Shown piece after piece: positions 10,993 through 22,970 of a stretch of 64,000 bases of DNA. The number at the start of each line of letters is the position of its first letter. Position 1 is the first letter of the stretch. Origin of the DNA: Trachythela sp. YZ-2020. Its lineage: Eukaryota; Cnidaria; Anthozoa; Malacalcyonacea; Clavulariidae. Position numbers and translations under genes: made by a program. A model generated the notes under the pieces. That model did no database searches, was not told the origin of the DNA, and saw only the letters and a program-made list of their open reading frames with translations. The stretch covers positions 434,001-498,000 of the forward strand of contig JADLSH010000035.1 in assembly GCA_016169945.1 (NCBI GenBank), read 5' to 3'.

Positions 10993-11912
10993 CAGAATGC
11001 GAAACAGAATGCGAAGTAAATGCGAACACGCATGAGCAAAATGCGAATTTAATGCGAAGACGCATGAGCAAAATGCGAACTTAATGCGAAGACGCATGAG
11101 CAAAATGCGAACTTAATGCGAAGACGCATGAGCAAAATGCGAACTTAATGCGAAGACGCATGAGCAAAATGCGAACTTAATGCGAAGACGCATGAGCAAA
11201 ATGCGAAGGTGCATAGGGCCACAAAGGCCTTAATGCGAACACGCATAAACAGAATGGGAACTTAAAACTATAAGTGTCAGCTAGGCTGAGATATTCCGGG
11301 CCTTCGAACTACAAAGGGCCTTAATGCGAAGGCGCATGAGCAGAATGCGAAGACGCATGAGCAGAATGCGAAGACGCATGAGCAGAATGCGAAGACGCAT
11401 GAACAGAATGCGAAGCAAAATGCGAAGGCGCATAGGGCCACAAAGGCCTTAATGCGAAGACGCATAAACAGAATGCGAACTTAGGACTATAAGTGTCAGC
11501 TAGGCTGAGATATTCCGGGCCATCGAGCTACGAAGGGCCTTAATGCGAAGGCGCATGAGCAGAATGCGAAGACGCATGAGCAGAATGCGAAGACGCATGA
11601 GCAGAATGCGAAGACGCATGAACAGAATGCGAAGCAAAATGCGAAGGCGCATAGGGCCACAAAGGCCTTAATGCGAAGACGCATAAACAGAATGCGAACT
11701 TAGGACTATAAGTGTCAGCTAGGCTGAGATATTCCGGGCCATCGAGCTACGAAGGGCCTTAATGCGAAGACGCATGAGCAAAATGCGAAGAATGCGAAGC
11801 AAAATGCGAAGGCGCATAGGGCCACAAAAGCCTTAATGCGAGGACGCATGAGAAAAATGAGAACTTAATGCGAAGACGCATGAGAAAAATACGAAGGCGA
11901 TGGAATTCAAGA
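10993..11912. repeat. Right-arm minisatellite (inverted copy)
   Basis: Reverse complement of the left-arm array. The same 219-bp higher-order units are at 11277 and 11496. Confidence 0.9.
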
Positions 11913-13201
11913 AGGATGTGTGTGCTATGCAAAAGGAATGGTACAGCTAGAAAAAACTTGTACAATGTGGCGATATCACCCTTAAAGGATTCGTGAACTT
12001 AGTATTGTCAATGACTAACAAAATATGTGTGCATAGATCAACCTAAATTTATGCGCGCACGGCTCATTGAACACAGCATGCCAGAGTAAAAATCAGTAAG
12101 CATCTATAGTAAACATCGCTATAGCGCGTCAAAAATCAGCAATAAGTGCCTCACAAACATGTCCACATTTTTATCGCAAAAGGAGAGAGAGAGACGATTT
12201 TGTAATGTCATAATAAAAAGGTCTTATCAGTGCTAACTAGGTGTATATTTTGAGGATGAGTTTCTGACTAACAAAATATGTGTGCACAGATCAAAATGTT
12301 TACTTAGACTCATGCTGCTAAGTCGGAAATCATTATTTTATATTCCAATTAGCTGTCAAAAATTATTCAAATCCTTTGTATCTCACAGCTAAGTAAGCTA
12401 GTAATAAAACTTAGTCAGTGGGAAATCACTATTGGCTTGATAAATGCGTGATTATCAAAGTATTTCATGTGGGGGTATCAATTTTCAACTTCGCGAGCAA
12501 CAGCCTCTGCAGTATAGCTTTAGTGTTGTGTTCTCATTAGTGTGAGTAAGATCAGAAGTCTTCCTAGCATAGATACATATAGCTTCAAGACGACATGGAT
12601 AAACATACCCAATGATCGGCAATAAAAAAGACCTGTTTACACTTGGCCAAATAAAATCTCAACTCAGAATAGGCAAACGTGGTCTCGAGCGTGGCTGGAG
12701 GGAATAAAGTATTCGCCTATCGTCATCGAAAAAACAACAAACATTAGCATGGTTAATACGTGTGTGAGAAGCACTTAAGGTCACTACTTCAAGTCGTACA
12801 TTACATGCTAGGCTAAAAGCCTATAATGACTCTCTGGAGAAGAAAAGTATGAACAATATAGTGACAAGCAAGCGCTATACGTTAATAAAAGCGCGGCGTT
12901 TTTTATAGGCATGTATAGTACATTTGAAACACACACTAAATATAACTAAACATGTCATTACGTCATCTTGATTAAAGCCGGATACACGTAGTTGAACGTG
13001 CATACTTAATAATTCATGTGGGCAGGTAATTAATTCATGAACGTACATCATTAATTCCAAATGTGGGCGGGTAATTAATTCATGAACGTACATCATTAAT
13101 TCCTAATGTGGGCGGGTATTTCCGGTCACGTCATTGGCGGTATGACGTCATTGTCGGCATCCCTTTGGACGGTGAATGGGGGGGGTTACCTACTATCATG
13201 C

Positions 13202-14360
13202 TTGGTTTATATAGCCGATTGTGAGATATATAGACATTGTCCTATCATTACCGAGTATGATATATTCACTTCTTAGTTTAATATATGTATTAAAGACAAA
13301 ATTCTAATAAATATTTAAACCAATTCATCGTGCTATTGTAACTATTTTAGTAATATACTCCATACGCCCAGCCTCGATAGTGTTATTTAGAGTTGACACG
13401 TCAGTTGTATTTCACACAAAGTAAAAATAGCAAACGTAAACAAGACATTTTGAGCCATATTTTGTGATATTTAATAATACCTAAAGTCGTAAAGAATAAT
13501 ATTGAATCGAAATACCAATATTGTTAAAAAACCAGAACAAAGCATCATACCAGAATGAGAATGACTTTGAAAGTTCGAAAAGCATATAAATTTAACTGTG
13601 TATCAAAGCGAGTTAAGAGCAGGTAGGAAATGAAACTCCCTCGCGCTAGACTTATGCAATTGTAATATATTATTGCTTAAATTTTGAAACAATTGTTACT
13701 AAAGCCGTACTTCTTGAGAAACATTCCAAATTCTTTATACAAAGGCAACAAAGCTAATTTTTAATAGCTTTGTAGTTTAATATGATGTAACTGTATTCTA
13801 CGTTGTGCTATCTAAACTTATGTTGTAAACTTAAACAATCTCAGTTAGTAACAGTCGAAGTCGCTTAAACATACGGGCAACATTTTCGCCACAATTTCCA
13901 GGGATTTTACCAACTGTAAGTCTGTAACTGCAGCTATTGAATACGCAAGAAATCTACAACGAACTCATGTGTTGTTTATATCAAAGAAAACCACGCATGA
14001 AACATAAACACAGGAAAACATTTCCTAATAGACATCATTGTCATATAGCCCGCTCCTCAATGAATCGGGTGGACGATTTCGTAATCACCACATGGTCTCT
14101 GAGCCTGCGATGCGCTAACGCAAACTCGATTTCTCGACGATTAAAAAACCCAGAAAATTAGGGATTTAAGAAGCTGTAACAAGAAGCTCTATTGAGCTCT
14201 ATTGCTGGGGCTTTTTAAATGTAGTCCTGAGTAATTTACGTACTTGTTAGTTTAACTTATTCGCAGCCAAACGGGTCGTTAATGACCCGAAATTTTGAAG
14301 TACAATCCTAGAAAAACCAACTATTCAGAAATATATTCAAACTACAAACTGATATAATTG
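13202..14360. other. No gene recognised
   Basis: AT-rich sequence. The 74-residue plus-strand frame at 13937-14161 has no known domain and no splice support. Confidence 0.35.
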
Positions 14361-14640
14361 CAGCCCCTCTCACACATAAACGCTTACATCGAGTCTAATA
14401 TATTCCTATCCCACTGCCTGGAAGATATCGATCCACCTAAGAACCACGATGACTTCAGACAAAGTATTTGTCCAAAGTATTCGAAAGACTTATTCTTAAG
14501 CAGCCCTCTCACACATAAACGCTTACATCGAGTCTAATATATTCCTATCCCACTGCCTGGAAGATATCGATCCACCTAAGAACCACGATGACTTCAGACA
14601 AAGTATTTGTCCAAAGTATTCGAAAGACTTATTCTTAAGC
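14361..14640. repeat. 139-bp tandem duplication inside the RT remnant
   Basis: The sequence from CTCTCACACATAAACGCTTA to CGAAAGACTTATTCTTAAGC is present twice, head to tail, with a period of 139 and apparently no differences. 139 is not a multiple of three, so the duplication itself breaks the frame. Confidence 0.9.
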
Positions 14641-15070
14641 AGCAATTGTCCTTTATCGATAATTGTCTAAGTGATAACATGTTTGGTTGTAGGAAAGGTC
14701 ACTCTACAGCTAAGATAATTGATGGCTATGAGGGACGATATTATGCGTGCTATGAAAAAGGCAGAGCTTACACTGATGTTACTTGCGGATTTCTCCAAAG
14801 CATTCGACACCATAATCTTTAAAACAGCACTAAAGAAACTCCATCTTCTAAATTTTCCCCACAACTATTTATATTGGATAACGAACTTTTAAGAAATCGT
14901 CATCAGTATGTACAAATTGACGACAGGAAATCGGGCTTAGCTCCTGTAACGTACGATTTGGAGTACCTCAAGTGCCAATTATTGGTCCTTCAATTCCATT
15001 TTTAACTTGTATGGTATTGATGTTCCTCAAACCAGCTACAATATGCAGATGACACTTCGCTTTACGAACA

Positions 15071-15337
15071 ATCAATCAATCAAGCTTTTATTAAAAAGTA
15101 AAATACATTAGAGTAACATGCTATCCTTTCATAATTATGCTCTTCCAAGGAGCCATGTTAAAAATACAAGAAAAAAGAAAGAAACAAATTAAACGAGATT
15201 AACATGCATACCTATCGACATATTTAGGCTACGCGGTAGCTGAAGCTTCTTTTACCGGCCTCCGTCGTCTTGGGTCTGGGAGTGAAAATATTGTACGAAC
15301 TACCTCTTAGATTATGAGAGTGAACTTGTGATGTAGG
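15071..15337 (-). mobile_element. Nested LINE 3'-end fragment
   Basis: Minus-strand translation of about 15335-15227 gives VHSHNLRGSSYNIFTPRPKT and KRSFSYRVA, the conserved C-terminus of CR1/L2-type ORF2 (compare HHHNLRGSDSTLFLPRPKT in the element at 15846-17595). The 3' end on plus 15066-15085 is a TTGA/TCAA tetranucleotide tail. It splits the plus-strand RT just after its YADD motif. Confidence 0.78.
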
Positions 15338-15845
15338 TTGGAAAATAGTATTAAGCTCGCTAGCAAAAGCTCCAAACTTGGCGAAACAGTTGCCAATATC
15401 CAACATACATTACAACCTATACATAATTGGTCCACCAACTTCAACTTATTGCTAAAACCGAAGAAGACCAAGTCAATTTTGTTCTCTACATCACAAATGT
15501 CACGTCATCCACACACTTACAAAATAAAACTCAATCTTATTTGTGCCAATCATAGAATAGAGCGTGCAACCATCACGAAAATACTAGGCGTCATCTTCAC
15601 TGAACACCTAAATTGGAATGAACATATAAAGTATTTGACATCATCGTGTTCCATAGCCTCGTATAACTTACGCAAACAACTGGTTGAAATGCTGATTATT
15701 TCATAATTTGATTATTATTTTACCTTGGTTTTAGAATACCGATAAATATATCCGGTCTCTTACTCGGTCTATGTTTTGCTACAAAAATACTCCTACCCAA
15801 CCCCCCCCCCTCGCGTGGGTGACTGGTGATCATATATCAAATTAT

Positions 15846-17570
15846 TTAGGTAGGTAGGTAAAACTTTATTTTAACACGTTAGCCACTTCAACTAATTGTT
15901 GATTTCCAAGCGGAATTGTTGACTACAAATATTTACAAATGAATAAAAAAAGTACGCACAAACTATATACAAAATCAATTATATTACTTATAAGTATAAT
16001 TATCAATTATTGATTAATCAGGCTGGCATTGGCATTAGAGATGTTGCTATTAAATATGGACAAAGATTCGCTATTTCTAGCTTGTTCAGACAAATAATTC
16101 CATATTTTTGGTCCTCTAAAACTAACACTTTTTTTAAGATATTCAGTTTTCGGACGCGGAAGGAAGAGAGTAGAATCTGATCCTCGTAAATTATGATGGT
16201 GGACTGTATTTGACATATTAAAAATATCATTTAGTTTAATCGGTGCCATATTGTGCAAAACCTTATGCATGAGCCTGGCTGTAATCTGAGCCCTCTGTTC
16301 CTCCAGGGTTTTCCATCCAAGAAGACCAAGGGCCAGACTTGATTGACCATGCTCATTTTTACAATTCATTATAATTCTGGCACTTCTATTATGAAGCTTC
16401 TGTAGTCGATTTGAAAGAGTAGTACTAATTGAGTCCCAGACTTCACAACAATAATCAAAATGAGGTTGGACAAGCGCATAGTAGACGGATTTCAAGGTGT
16501 CTTGATCCGTGTATTCTTTAATTATTTTTAAGGCGCTAATACCGGCAGATATTTTACTCGATATATGATCAATATGATTGTTCCATGCTAAATTTTCGTC
16601 CAGTTTAACTCCAAGAGATTTTGTTACTCGAACTCTTTTTATCTCTTTTTAACTCTTTTTAACTCTTTGGGTTCTGAACTCAAGTTTTTAATATTATAGG
16701 GAGGGCCGATCAAAAGGTATTCTGTTTTGACAACATTCAGACAGAGTTTATTTGCTGAAAGCCACCCCTTGACATTAAGGAGATCAAGATTCAGGGTCCG
16801 CTCCACTTCCTCAATAGATTTACCACTTGCTGTTATATTCGTGTCATCAGCAAATAATCGAGTAGTTGTAAACTGGAGACAATTAGGCAAGTCATTAATA
16901 TATATTAAGAATAGAAGCGGGCCAATAATCGATCCCTGCGGTACTCCACACTTTACTCTTGTTGGGTTTGAAAGTTTACTATTTACATAACATACTTGTA
17001 GACGGTCAGTAAAGTAGGATTTAAATAGATTAAAAGCCGTATCAGTAATCCCATACAATTGGAGTTTGGCTAGTAACAATGCATGGTCGACCGTGTCGAA
17101 AGCTTTCTTTAAATCCAGAAAGACGACAAGGTTATAAAGACCACGATCCATATTTATATACCACTCATTCGTGCAATCTAGTAATGTAGACATTGTAGAA
17201 TGAAAACGCCTAAAACCAAATTGGTGTTTAGACAATAAATTGTTTGTTGTTAAATATTCATAAAATTGTTCGTATAATATTCTTTCAAAGACTTTACTGA
17301 TGATTGGTAATATAGAAATTGGACGATAATTGTCCAGTAAATTTTTAGGACCTTTTTTATGTAAAGGAGTGACTCTCGCAATCTTCCAGTCTAACGGAAA
17401 TTCCCCAGTTTCAATAGAACAATTAAATATCTTGGTTATTGAGTTTGTAATAACTGGGGCTGCTAATTTAAGAACCTTAGCCGGTATTTTGTCAACACCA
17501 GTTGCTTTAGAGACTACCAATTCATTAAATAATTTAAAAATTTTCGAATGACTAACAGTTTGAAAAGTGA
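15846..17570 (-). pseudogene. 5'-truncated CR1/L2-like LINE, nearly complete RT
   Basis: On the minus strand the RT domain reads KATGVDKIPAKVLKLAAP, NYRPISILPIISKVFERIL, QFGFRRFHST, FLDLKKAFDTVDH, GVPQGSIIGPLLFLIYINDLP and the catalytic FADDTN (about 16843-16854), in the canonical order. A second frame (16495-16007) continues with LVQPHFDYCCEVWDS, HNRSARIIMN, LMHKVLHNMAPIKLNDIF and PRPKTEYLKKSVSFRGPKIW. The frames are separated by a shift at about 16640. That point lies in an expanded AAAAAGAGTT tract, which looks like replication slippage. The 3' end has AATAAAG and an (ACCT)n tail at plus 15846-15857. The endonuclease region is missing. Confidence 0.88.
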
Positions 17571-18193
17571 ACGTTATAAATGCTGAGTAAAACAAATCTA
17601 AAATGGCGGACCCATATTCTTATGCTGCATGCTTCCATGACACGAAACGTCAAATATTTGGGGTGACTTTCCATGTTACTTTCCCGAAATTACGTCACAG
17701 GATTATGGTTAGGACTAGAAATACATTCATGCAGAACCCTTCGTCATTAGAACCAACAATTATTCTCCCGAACACCCCAAAAGTTATTGTAACATGAAGT
17801 ACTAAGTCGATTACTGTAACCATGGTAACACGCAAGCGAACACGTTTCTTTTCACTGTACAAACTGGTAAAATAGTGATGAGATTTTATAAAATAACATG
17901 TTTACTACGCAAGCTGTGATTGGTCAATACCCATGCAGGATGAGACAATCATGCACGGACAATTTTAGGCGCTTCGCGGGGTTTTTAAAATGTCGGGCAA
18001 TGCTAATTTTTTCAACTCCTGAATTAAAATTTGACAAATAAAATATGACGAACGAGAAGGAAACGAACGAAAACAAGGAACGGAGGTTCGCTCTAGCAAC
18101 AGAGGAAGATGTTGACAAGTTAGTCAAAATACACTTCATCATTTATTTAATGAAGTTTTACCGTTGTTTCTTTGTCGTTATTTTATAAAATAA
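17571..18193. other. No gene recognised
   Basis: Contains an AAAATGGCGGA motif at 17600, similar to YY1 sites, and AT-rich sequence. No exon is supported. Confidence 0.35.
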
Positions 18194-18367
18194 TTACCAA
18201 ATGGTTTTCCGTGCAGGATTGTGTGATCCTAACACTTGGGATGTTGCTCGACTTTCTGAAAGCTAAAAAATACTCGCCTATCGGCTCGTATTTTTTTACC
18301 CTTTCAGAAAGTCTCACAACATCCCGCGTGTTAGGATCACGCAATCCTGCACGGAAAACCATTCGGT
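18194..18367. repeat. Long hairpin (palindromic element)
   Basis: The arm ATGGTTTTCCGTGCAGGATT (18201) runs to GACTTTCTGAAAG. It returns inverted from CTTTCAGAAAGTC to AATCCTGCACGGAAAACCAT (18362). The loop region reads ATACTCGCCTATCGGCTCGTAT, itself a near-palindrome. A cruciform or MITE-like foldback unit. Confidence 0.85.
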
Positions 18368-19021
18368 AATCCTTTATTCACTTTTAACTATAAAATTACC
18401 AATTGCCCAAATATATAAAGTAGGTATGTTATTTTTATACTATGAAGTTTTTCAGATAAAATATGTTGTTTCTTATTCTATAATGCATTTGAATTAATAC
18501 TAAAACAATTTTTAAGATTAGTCAATGTTGTATTGACCACACGGGATGAACTACGCATTTTCAAAACCACAAACTGTAGTGCATGCCAATTGACGACAAA
18601 ACTGCAAAAGCAAGTATGCAAAATAAACACTTACCCGTTTAAAACGCTTTAAAACTCGAAAACCCTGTCCTTTCTCGGCCTTTCGACTGATTTATTTTCC
18701 TATTGACTTTAGTAAGTGAAAGTCCTCTAAAACATTTTCATTTATCTTGTTTTACTGAATTAATATGTCCCGACTCCAGAGTACAATTTTGACAAAAAAT
18801 TTCATATAAATGCCAAAAATAAAATGCCAAAATGGCAGTTATTTTTCTGACGTATACATATAAAAACAAAATCGTTGTCTTAGCCAATCATGATTTGCTA
18901 GTTACCAGTTTTCTCTCGGCTTGATCTTGCGTATGCACAACACGTCTCAACCACTGATCCACTGATCTAATAGTAGACTGGATATAGCTTCTATAGGTGG
19001 CAAAAGTGAGGCTGATTATAT
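18368..19021. other. No gene recognised
   Basis: AT-rich sequence leading into the next LINE. The LINE 5' boundary may lie a little upstream of 19022. Confidence 0.3.
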
Positions 19022-20835
19022 ATGCGAAAATCACTTCCGGGGACCACGGAAAGATACCACCCGCCACGCGCTAATGACCCGGCTATGAGGGAATATTTAA
19101 TGAGGTGTCTATCATATATTGAATCACGTTATTGTAACTGTGGAGTTGTGATAACTGGTGATTTTAACCGCCTGGAAACAACGCGTTTACAAAATAGCTA
19201 TAAATTAAAACAAATCGTAAACTTCCCAACACGTGGTGTAGCAACACTTGATTTAATTCTAACTAATATCAATGAATTTTATTATCCCCCCATTAAACGC
19301 CCACCACTCGGTCAGATCACTTGTCTATAGAACTTCAACCCAGAGAAAGATGTACCATGAATAGAATTAAGATCAAAATTAAATCAAGGGATTTACGCCC
19401 AAGTAAACGTGCAGCGATGGCAACTTATTTACAGCAAGTGGACGTCTGTTCTTTAATTGGTGCTGTTGATACCTGCCAAGAGAAAGTTTTACTCCTGCAA
19501 GAAATTATTAAAGTTTAAAGAATGTCGACCCACAGCAATATGGAACTGTGCCTAATTCTAACACGACTTTCGCATTAATTAACATGGTCCACTCCTGGCT
19601 GAAATCTACTGATGGAAATGGTTCTACAACAATAGTAATGCTTTTTCATTTCCGGAAAGCATTTGACTTAATCGATCACAACGTCTTGTCATGTAAACTC
19701 TCATCGTATGGTTTCCCAACATCTATAATGCTCTGGATTTTGGATTTCCTATCAAATCGAAAGCAAAGGGTAAAGATGAGCAATGACTGTTTTTCCGTGT
19801 GGGGTGATTTACGTGCCGGAGTGCCACAAGGAACAAAACTTGGCCCCTGGTTATTTTTAATTATGTTTAACAATGTGAAGATACCCAATTTAGACCTATG
19901 GAAATACGTTGATGATTCCACTATGTCCGAAGTAGTAATGAAGAACGAGTTAAGCTCCATGCAAGTACATGTCGGTCAGTTCGTGATGCAAACAAAAACG
20001 GACGGCTTCCAGTTGAATGAATCAAAGTGTAAAGAACTTACAATAACGTTTTCGAAGGCGGAACCCTTAATGGATGCCATTACCATCAACGATAAAGACA
20101 TCGAATTAGTCTCGTCTGCTAAATTGTTAGGTGTTATTGTGAGCGACGATCTCAAGTGGAATGCACATATTGATATGATCTGTAAGAAAGTAGCAACGCG
20201 TCTATATTTCCTCCGGCAACTTAAACGAGCAAAATTATCAAGTCATGATATCGTGTATATAAAACGTGTATACGCCCTGTTGCTGAATACGCAAGCCCTG
20301 TATTCCACAATGCTCTACCACAATATCTATCGGACGTTTTGGAAAAACTACAAAAGCGTGCATTGCGCATAATATATTCCGACCTCTCTTACACCCAGGC
20401 CCTAGATGTATCTGGAATAACAACCCTACATGAGAGAAGAGAGGAGGCGAGTGCGCTTCTTTTTCAACAAGTTGTAGAGAATAGCAATCACAAGTTACAT
20501 AAACTATTACCATCTCGAAATAACAGTAACATTTGTACTAGCTAGGCGAAAACGTTTCTTCCAATTACCAGTGGTCAAAACTAACAGATAGAAGAATAGT
20601 TTTTAATCAATCATTCTTATAACTATTATTAATTGTATAATTGAAATAGGTTTTACATAATGTATACTCGTAGTTTTTATTGCTAACAGTTTAGATATTT
20701 TACATCAACATTAATAGACCTATTAATTTAATTTGATAGTTAAAAGTTGCATCGTAGCCCTGTAAAATCTATCTTATTTCAGCTCTTGGGCTGCAATGAT
20801 CAGTTTTTATAAAATATCTATCTATCTATCTTTAA
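19022..20835 (+). pseudogene. Broken non-LTR element, YVDD-type RT
   Basis: The first part is the end of an apurinic-type endonuclease: ERYHPPRANDPAM, CGVVITGDFNRLE, VNFPTRGVATLDLILTNI. A short linker follows (SRDLRPSKRAAMATYLQQVD). The frame then jumps straight to mid-RT (QYGTVPNSNTTFALINMVHS), so roughly 250 codons of RT fingers are deleted near 19520. The rest has HFRKAFDLIDH, AGVPQGTKLGPWLFLIM and the catalytic KYVDDSTMSE (19905-19916). It ends with a shifted C-terminus (LEKLQKRALRIIYSDLSYTQ, 20339-20545). The 3' end is a (TATC)n tail at 20814-20835. Closest relative in the window is the element at 23756-26989. Confidence 0.85.
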
Positions 20836-22162
20836 AACTAAAATTATCTAGATTGCTCTAAAATACCGGCATTTGTGTTCGTTCAAAGTTGTCCAAGAGG
20901 GAATAATATTTTATCACCAGGATCATATGAGAAGACAATTTCTAGTTTGCTTTCGAAATATGGAGGCAGAATAAGATCTACTATACCCAAAAATACCTTG
21001 AAAGGAAAGTAAATAATTTTGTTTTATCATATATGTTTAATCTTGATCAACAAGAGGTTTTCAATTCCCCCAAATGACCAAGCCTTTACAAATATACTTT
21101 TCAGTCTGTATAGATATTTGTACATGTTTAGTTGTTTACAGTACTTGTTTTCATTTATTATACTTAAAACTGGATAGCAACCCAAATATAGCCTTTTGTG
21201 GAGTAAATCTACTTAATGTAGCAGTTGCACTTTGAATAGGAGCCATAAAATTGATTTCAATGTGGAGTGTATTCGAGAGTGTATTCATCATTTAATAAAT
21301 ATCTTTATATTATAAGTAGTATCTAACGAGCAATTTGATTGGCTAATGCGCGTTCTTTATGACGCAATAAAGCACGGCCACCGTTTTGATTTTTCCCTTC
21401 GTCCCCGCTTGTTAAATTTTCCTGGGAATTGTCAATACAATATGAACAAAATAATAGTTTTAAATCCAAAGTCTGTCAGAAAGCAAGAAAAAGTAGACCT
21501 AAACGAGATGGAAAAAAGCCAGCCAACAAATAACAACGGAACATAAACTGCGAATAAAGATTCGTAGCTGTTTCTGAGTTTGAAATATACTTTTTTGCTT
21601 GAAAGTTGGCATTCAACGGCGACAAGAAACGCGAAAATCTGTACTATTTTGACATTTAATGGTACAAAAACTGTATTTAAACACAAACCAAACCAAATTT
21701 ATCCACAGTTCTAGGTGCAAAAAATTAAAATTAACCATTTTGGCATTGATTTAGATATAAACACTATGTGTACAGTTTTTAAGCAGTCAAGATGCAACGA
21801 CAAAAACCTACACAAATACGACATGTTTATGCATTTCTTGACAGTTTGTCTGAGAAAATTTTTAACCACCAACTACTGAATATTCAAACAGTACCTTGAA
21901 ACAAAAACTGCCTGATATATTTGGTTCAAGATGAAAAATCAACTTGACAGCCAATGTCGTCAAAGCAGCTTGACAAAAACCCTTCGCTTTTATACGAATC
22001 CAGGACAATAGTGAAGCAGAACAACGAAAAACCAATCTGTCTATCATTGTGCACTATAATTATTTGAAAAATTTTCAACAGTTTTTGTGCCTTTTTAATC
22101 CCTAATTTTTGTTGAGTTGCAAGTTTTTCGCTCCTTCGCCGGCCAGAATTCAAGCTTGTAGT
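20836..22162. other. Intergenic, mostly unassigned
   Basis: No gene is supported. 21136-21215 matches, in reverse complement, part of 27650-27757. Confidence 0.4.
21136..21215 (+). repeat. Unnamed repeat family, copy 1
   Basis: Shares AGTACTTGTTTT...TTATTATACT and CCCAAATATAGCCTTTTGTG with the reverse complement of 27680-27757. There are small differences and a few indels. Confidence 0.65.
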
Positions 22163-22684
22163 CACAGAGTAGACACTATACAGAGGTTTCACTGTGTATC
22201 AAATCCTAATGTTTTGAGCGTAACCGATGCTTAGCCAGTGCGCAAAGGAGAGGCTCTCACCCCCCCGAAAACATTCAAAATGGAGGGCATTTTTAGACGT
22301 AAAAATACCGCAAAAATTCGAGTTGACTATTTAATGTTGTTAATCACAACTTCAGTCAAGGTAAACCGTTATAAAGAAAGTAACAAGGGTTTCTTATGCC
22401 GGTTATTTTCCGAAAATATCGGCCGCCATCTTGTTCGGGGGGGTGAATGCCTCTCGTTAGCGCACTGGCTAAGAACATGGCGGCCGGCCGACAAATTAAG
22501 AAAATAAAGGAAAAAAACAATTTCCCAAGAATAATGTCATTTGGAATTTCAAAATAGGAATAAAACAAGACGAGTTTGAGAGACTGTAAATTTTCCACTC
22601 TATTTTAAAGTCATCATCAGACAGAGTAGCGGCCGGTTACGCATTTTGCCTGAAGTGAGACCTCTGTATAGTGTCTACTCTGTG
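22163..22684. mobile_element. MITE with nested inverted repeats
   Basis: The outer arms CACAGAGTAGACACTATACA...TTCAC (22163-22192) and their reverse complement (22655-22684) differ at one position. Inside, CTTAGCCAGTGCGC...CTCACCCCCCCGAA (22230-22269) is inverted at 22434-22473. GCGTAACCG and CGGTTACGC also pair. The whole 522-bp unit can fold back on itself. It contains a YY1-like GCCGCCATCTTG at 22422 and ACATGGCGGCC at 22476. No coding frame. Confidence 0.75.
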
Positions 22685-22803
22685 TTGTAGTTGTTGCCAA
22701 GCAATGAAAACATTAAAAAGCTTGCGAGTGACGTCAGTGATTACATGTTTGGAGATTATCAATATTGATCTTTGAACAAAATTGTTTACTGTGCTTATCT
22801 ACC
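22685..22803. other. Spacer
   Basis: Nothing recognised between the MITE and the hairpin. Confidence 0.3.
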
Positions 22804-22970
22804 ACTCGTCTTGTGCCGCTATGGTGTAATAATGCACTCGGGGGAATGTTGGGAGAATACTCGAGAAGCGCGTAAAACACTCGGCTACGCCTCGTGTTTT
22901 ACAAGCTTCTCTCGTATTCTCCCAACATTCACCCCTCGTGCATTATTACACCATAACGGCACGCGACTCG
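22804..22970. repeat. Long hairpin with CTCGGCTACGCCTCG loop
   Basis: The left arm GCCGCTATGGTGTAATAATG...GGGAGAATACTCGAGAAGC pairs with the right arm ending CATTATTACACCATAACGGC. At the tip, AAAACACTCGGCTACGCCTC/GTGTTTTA forms the turn. The arms are about 80 bases long with few mismatches. The same loop motif is at 34220. Confidence 0.88.

Larger units (their letters stand above)
8103..13193. mobile_element. Foldback (long inverted repeat) element with minisatellite arms, FB-A
   Basis: Both ends start GTAGGTAACCCCCCCC and continue, inverted, for about 2.1 kb with only scattered differences (for example a 3-base indel near 8165/13128). Each arm has an outer unique part of about 1.3 kb and an inner array of GCATTCTGCTCATGCGTCTTC-type repeats. 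The array orientation flips at about 10236. Just right of the centre sits a LINE fragment (10279-10992). Flanking 8-mers TATCATGA (8095-8102) and TATCATGC (13194-13201) look like a target-site duplication with one mismatch. The design resembles Drosophila FB and Galileo elements. No transposase is present, so it is non-autonomous. Open frames in the arms come from repeat periods divisible by three and are not genes. Confidence 0.8.
14361..15705 (+). pseudogene. Broken non-LTR reverse transcriptase (CR1/L2-like)
   Basis: Fragments of an RT domain appear in order. There is a fingers stretch (AWKIS...NHDDFRQ...SKVFERLILKQQLSFID), then FGCRKGHST, then DFSKAFDT in a shifted frame near 14790. The catalytic QYADDTSLY is at 15042-15053. 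After an insertion, the thumb region follows from about 15340 (HTLQPIHNWSTNFNLLLKPK, TKILGVIFTEHLNWNEHIKY). Stops and frame changes show it is dead. It carries a 139-bp internal tandem duplication and a nested minus-strand LINE fragment. The 5' part including the endonuclease is missing. Confidence 0.78.

Noticed and set aside
9612..11684. Four copies of a 62-residue cysteine/phenylalanine-rich frame (FAFCSCV heptads)
   Set aside because: They come from 21-bp and 219-bp repeats whose lengths are multiples of three, and they appear on both arms of the foldback element. No splice or promoter evidence.
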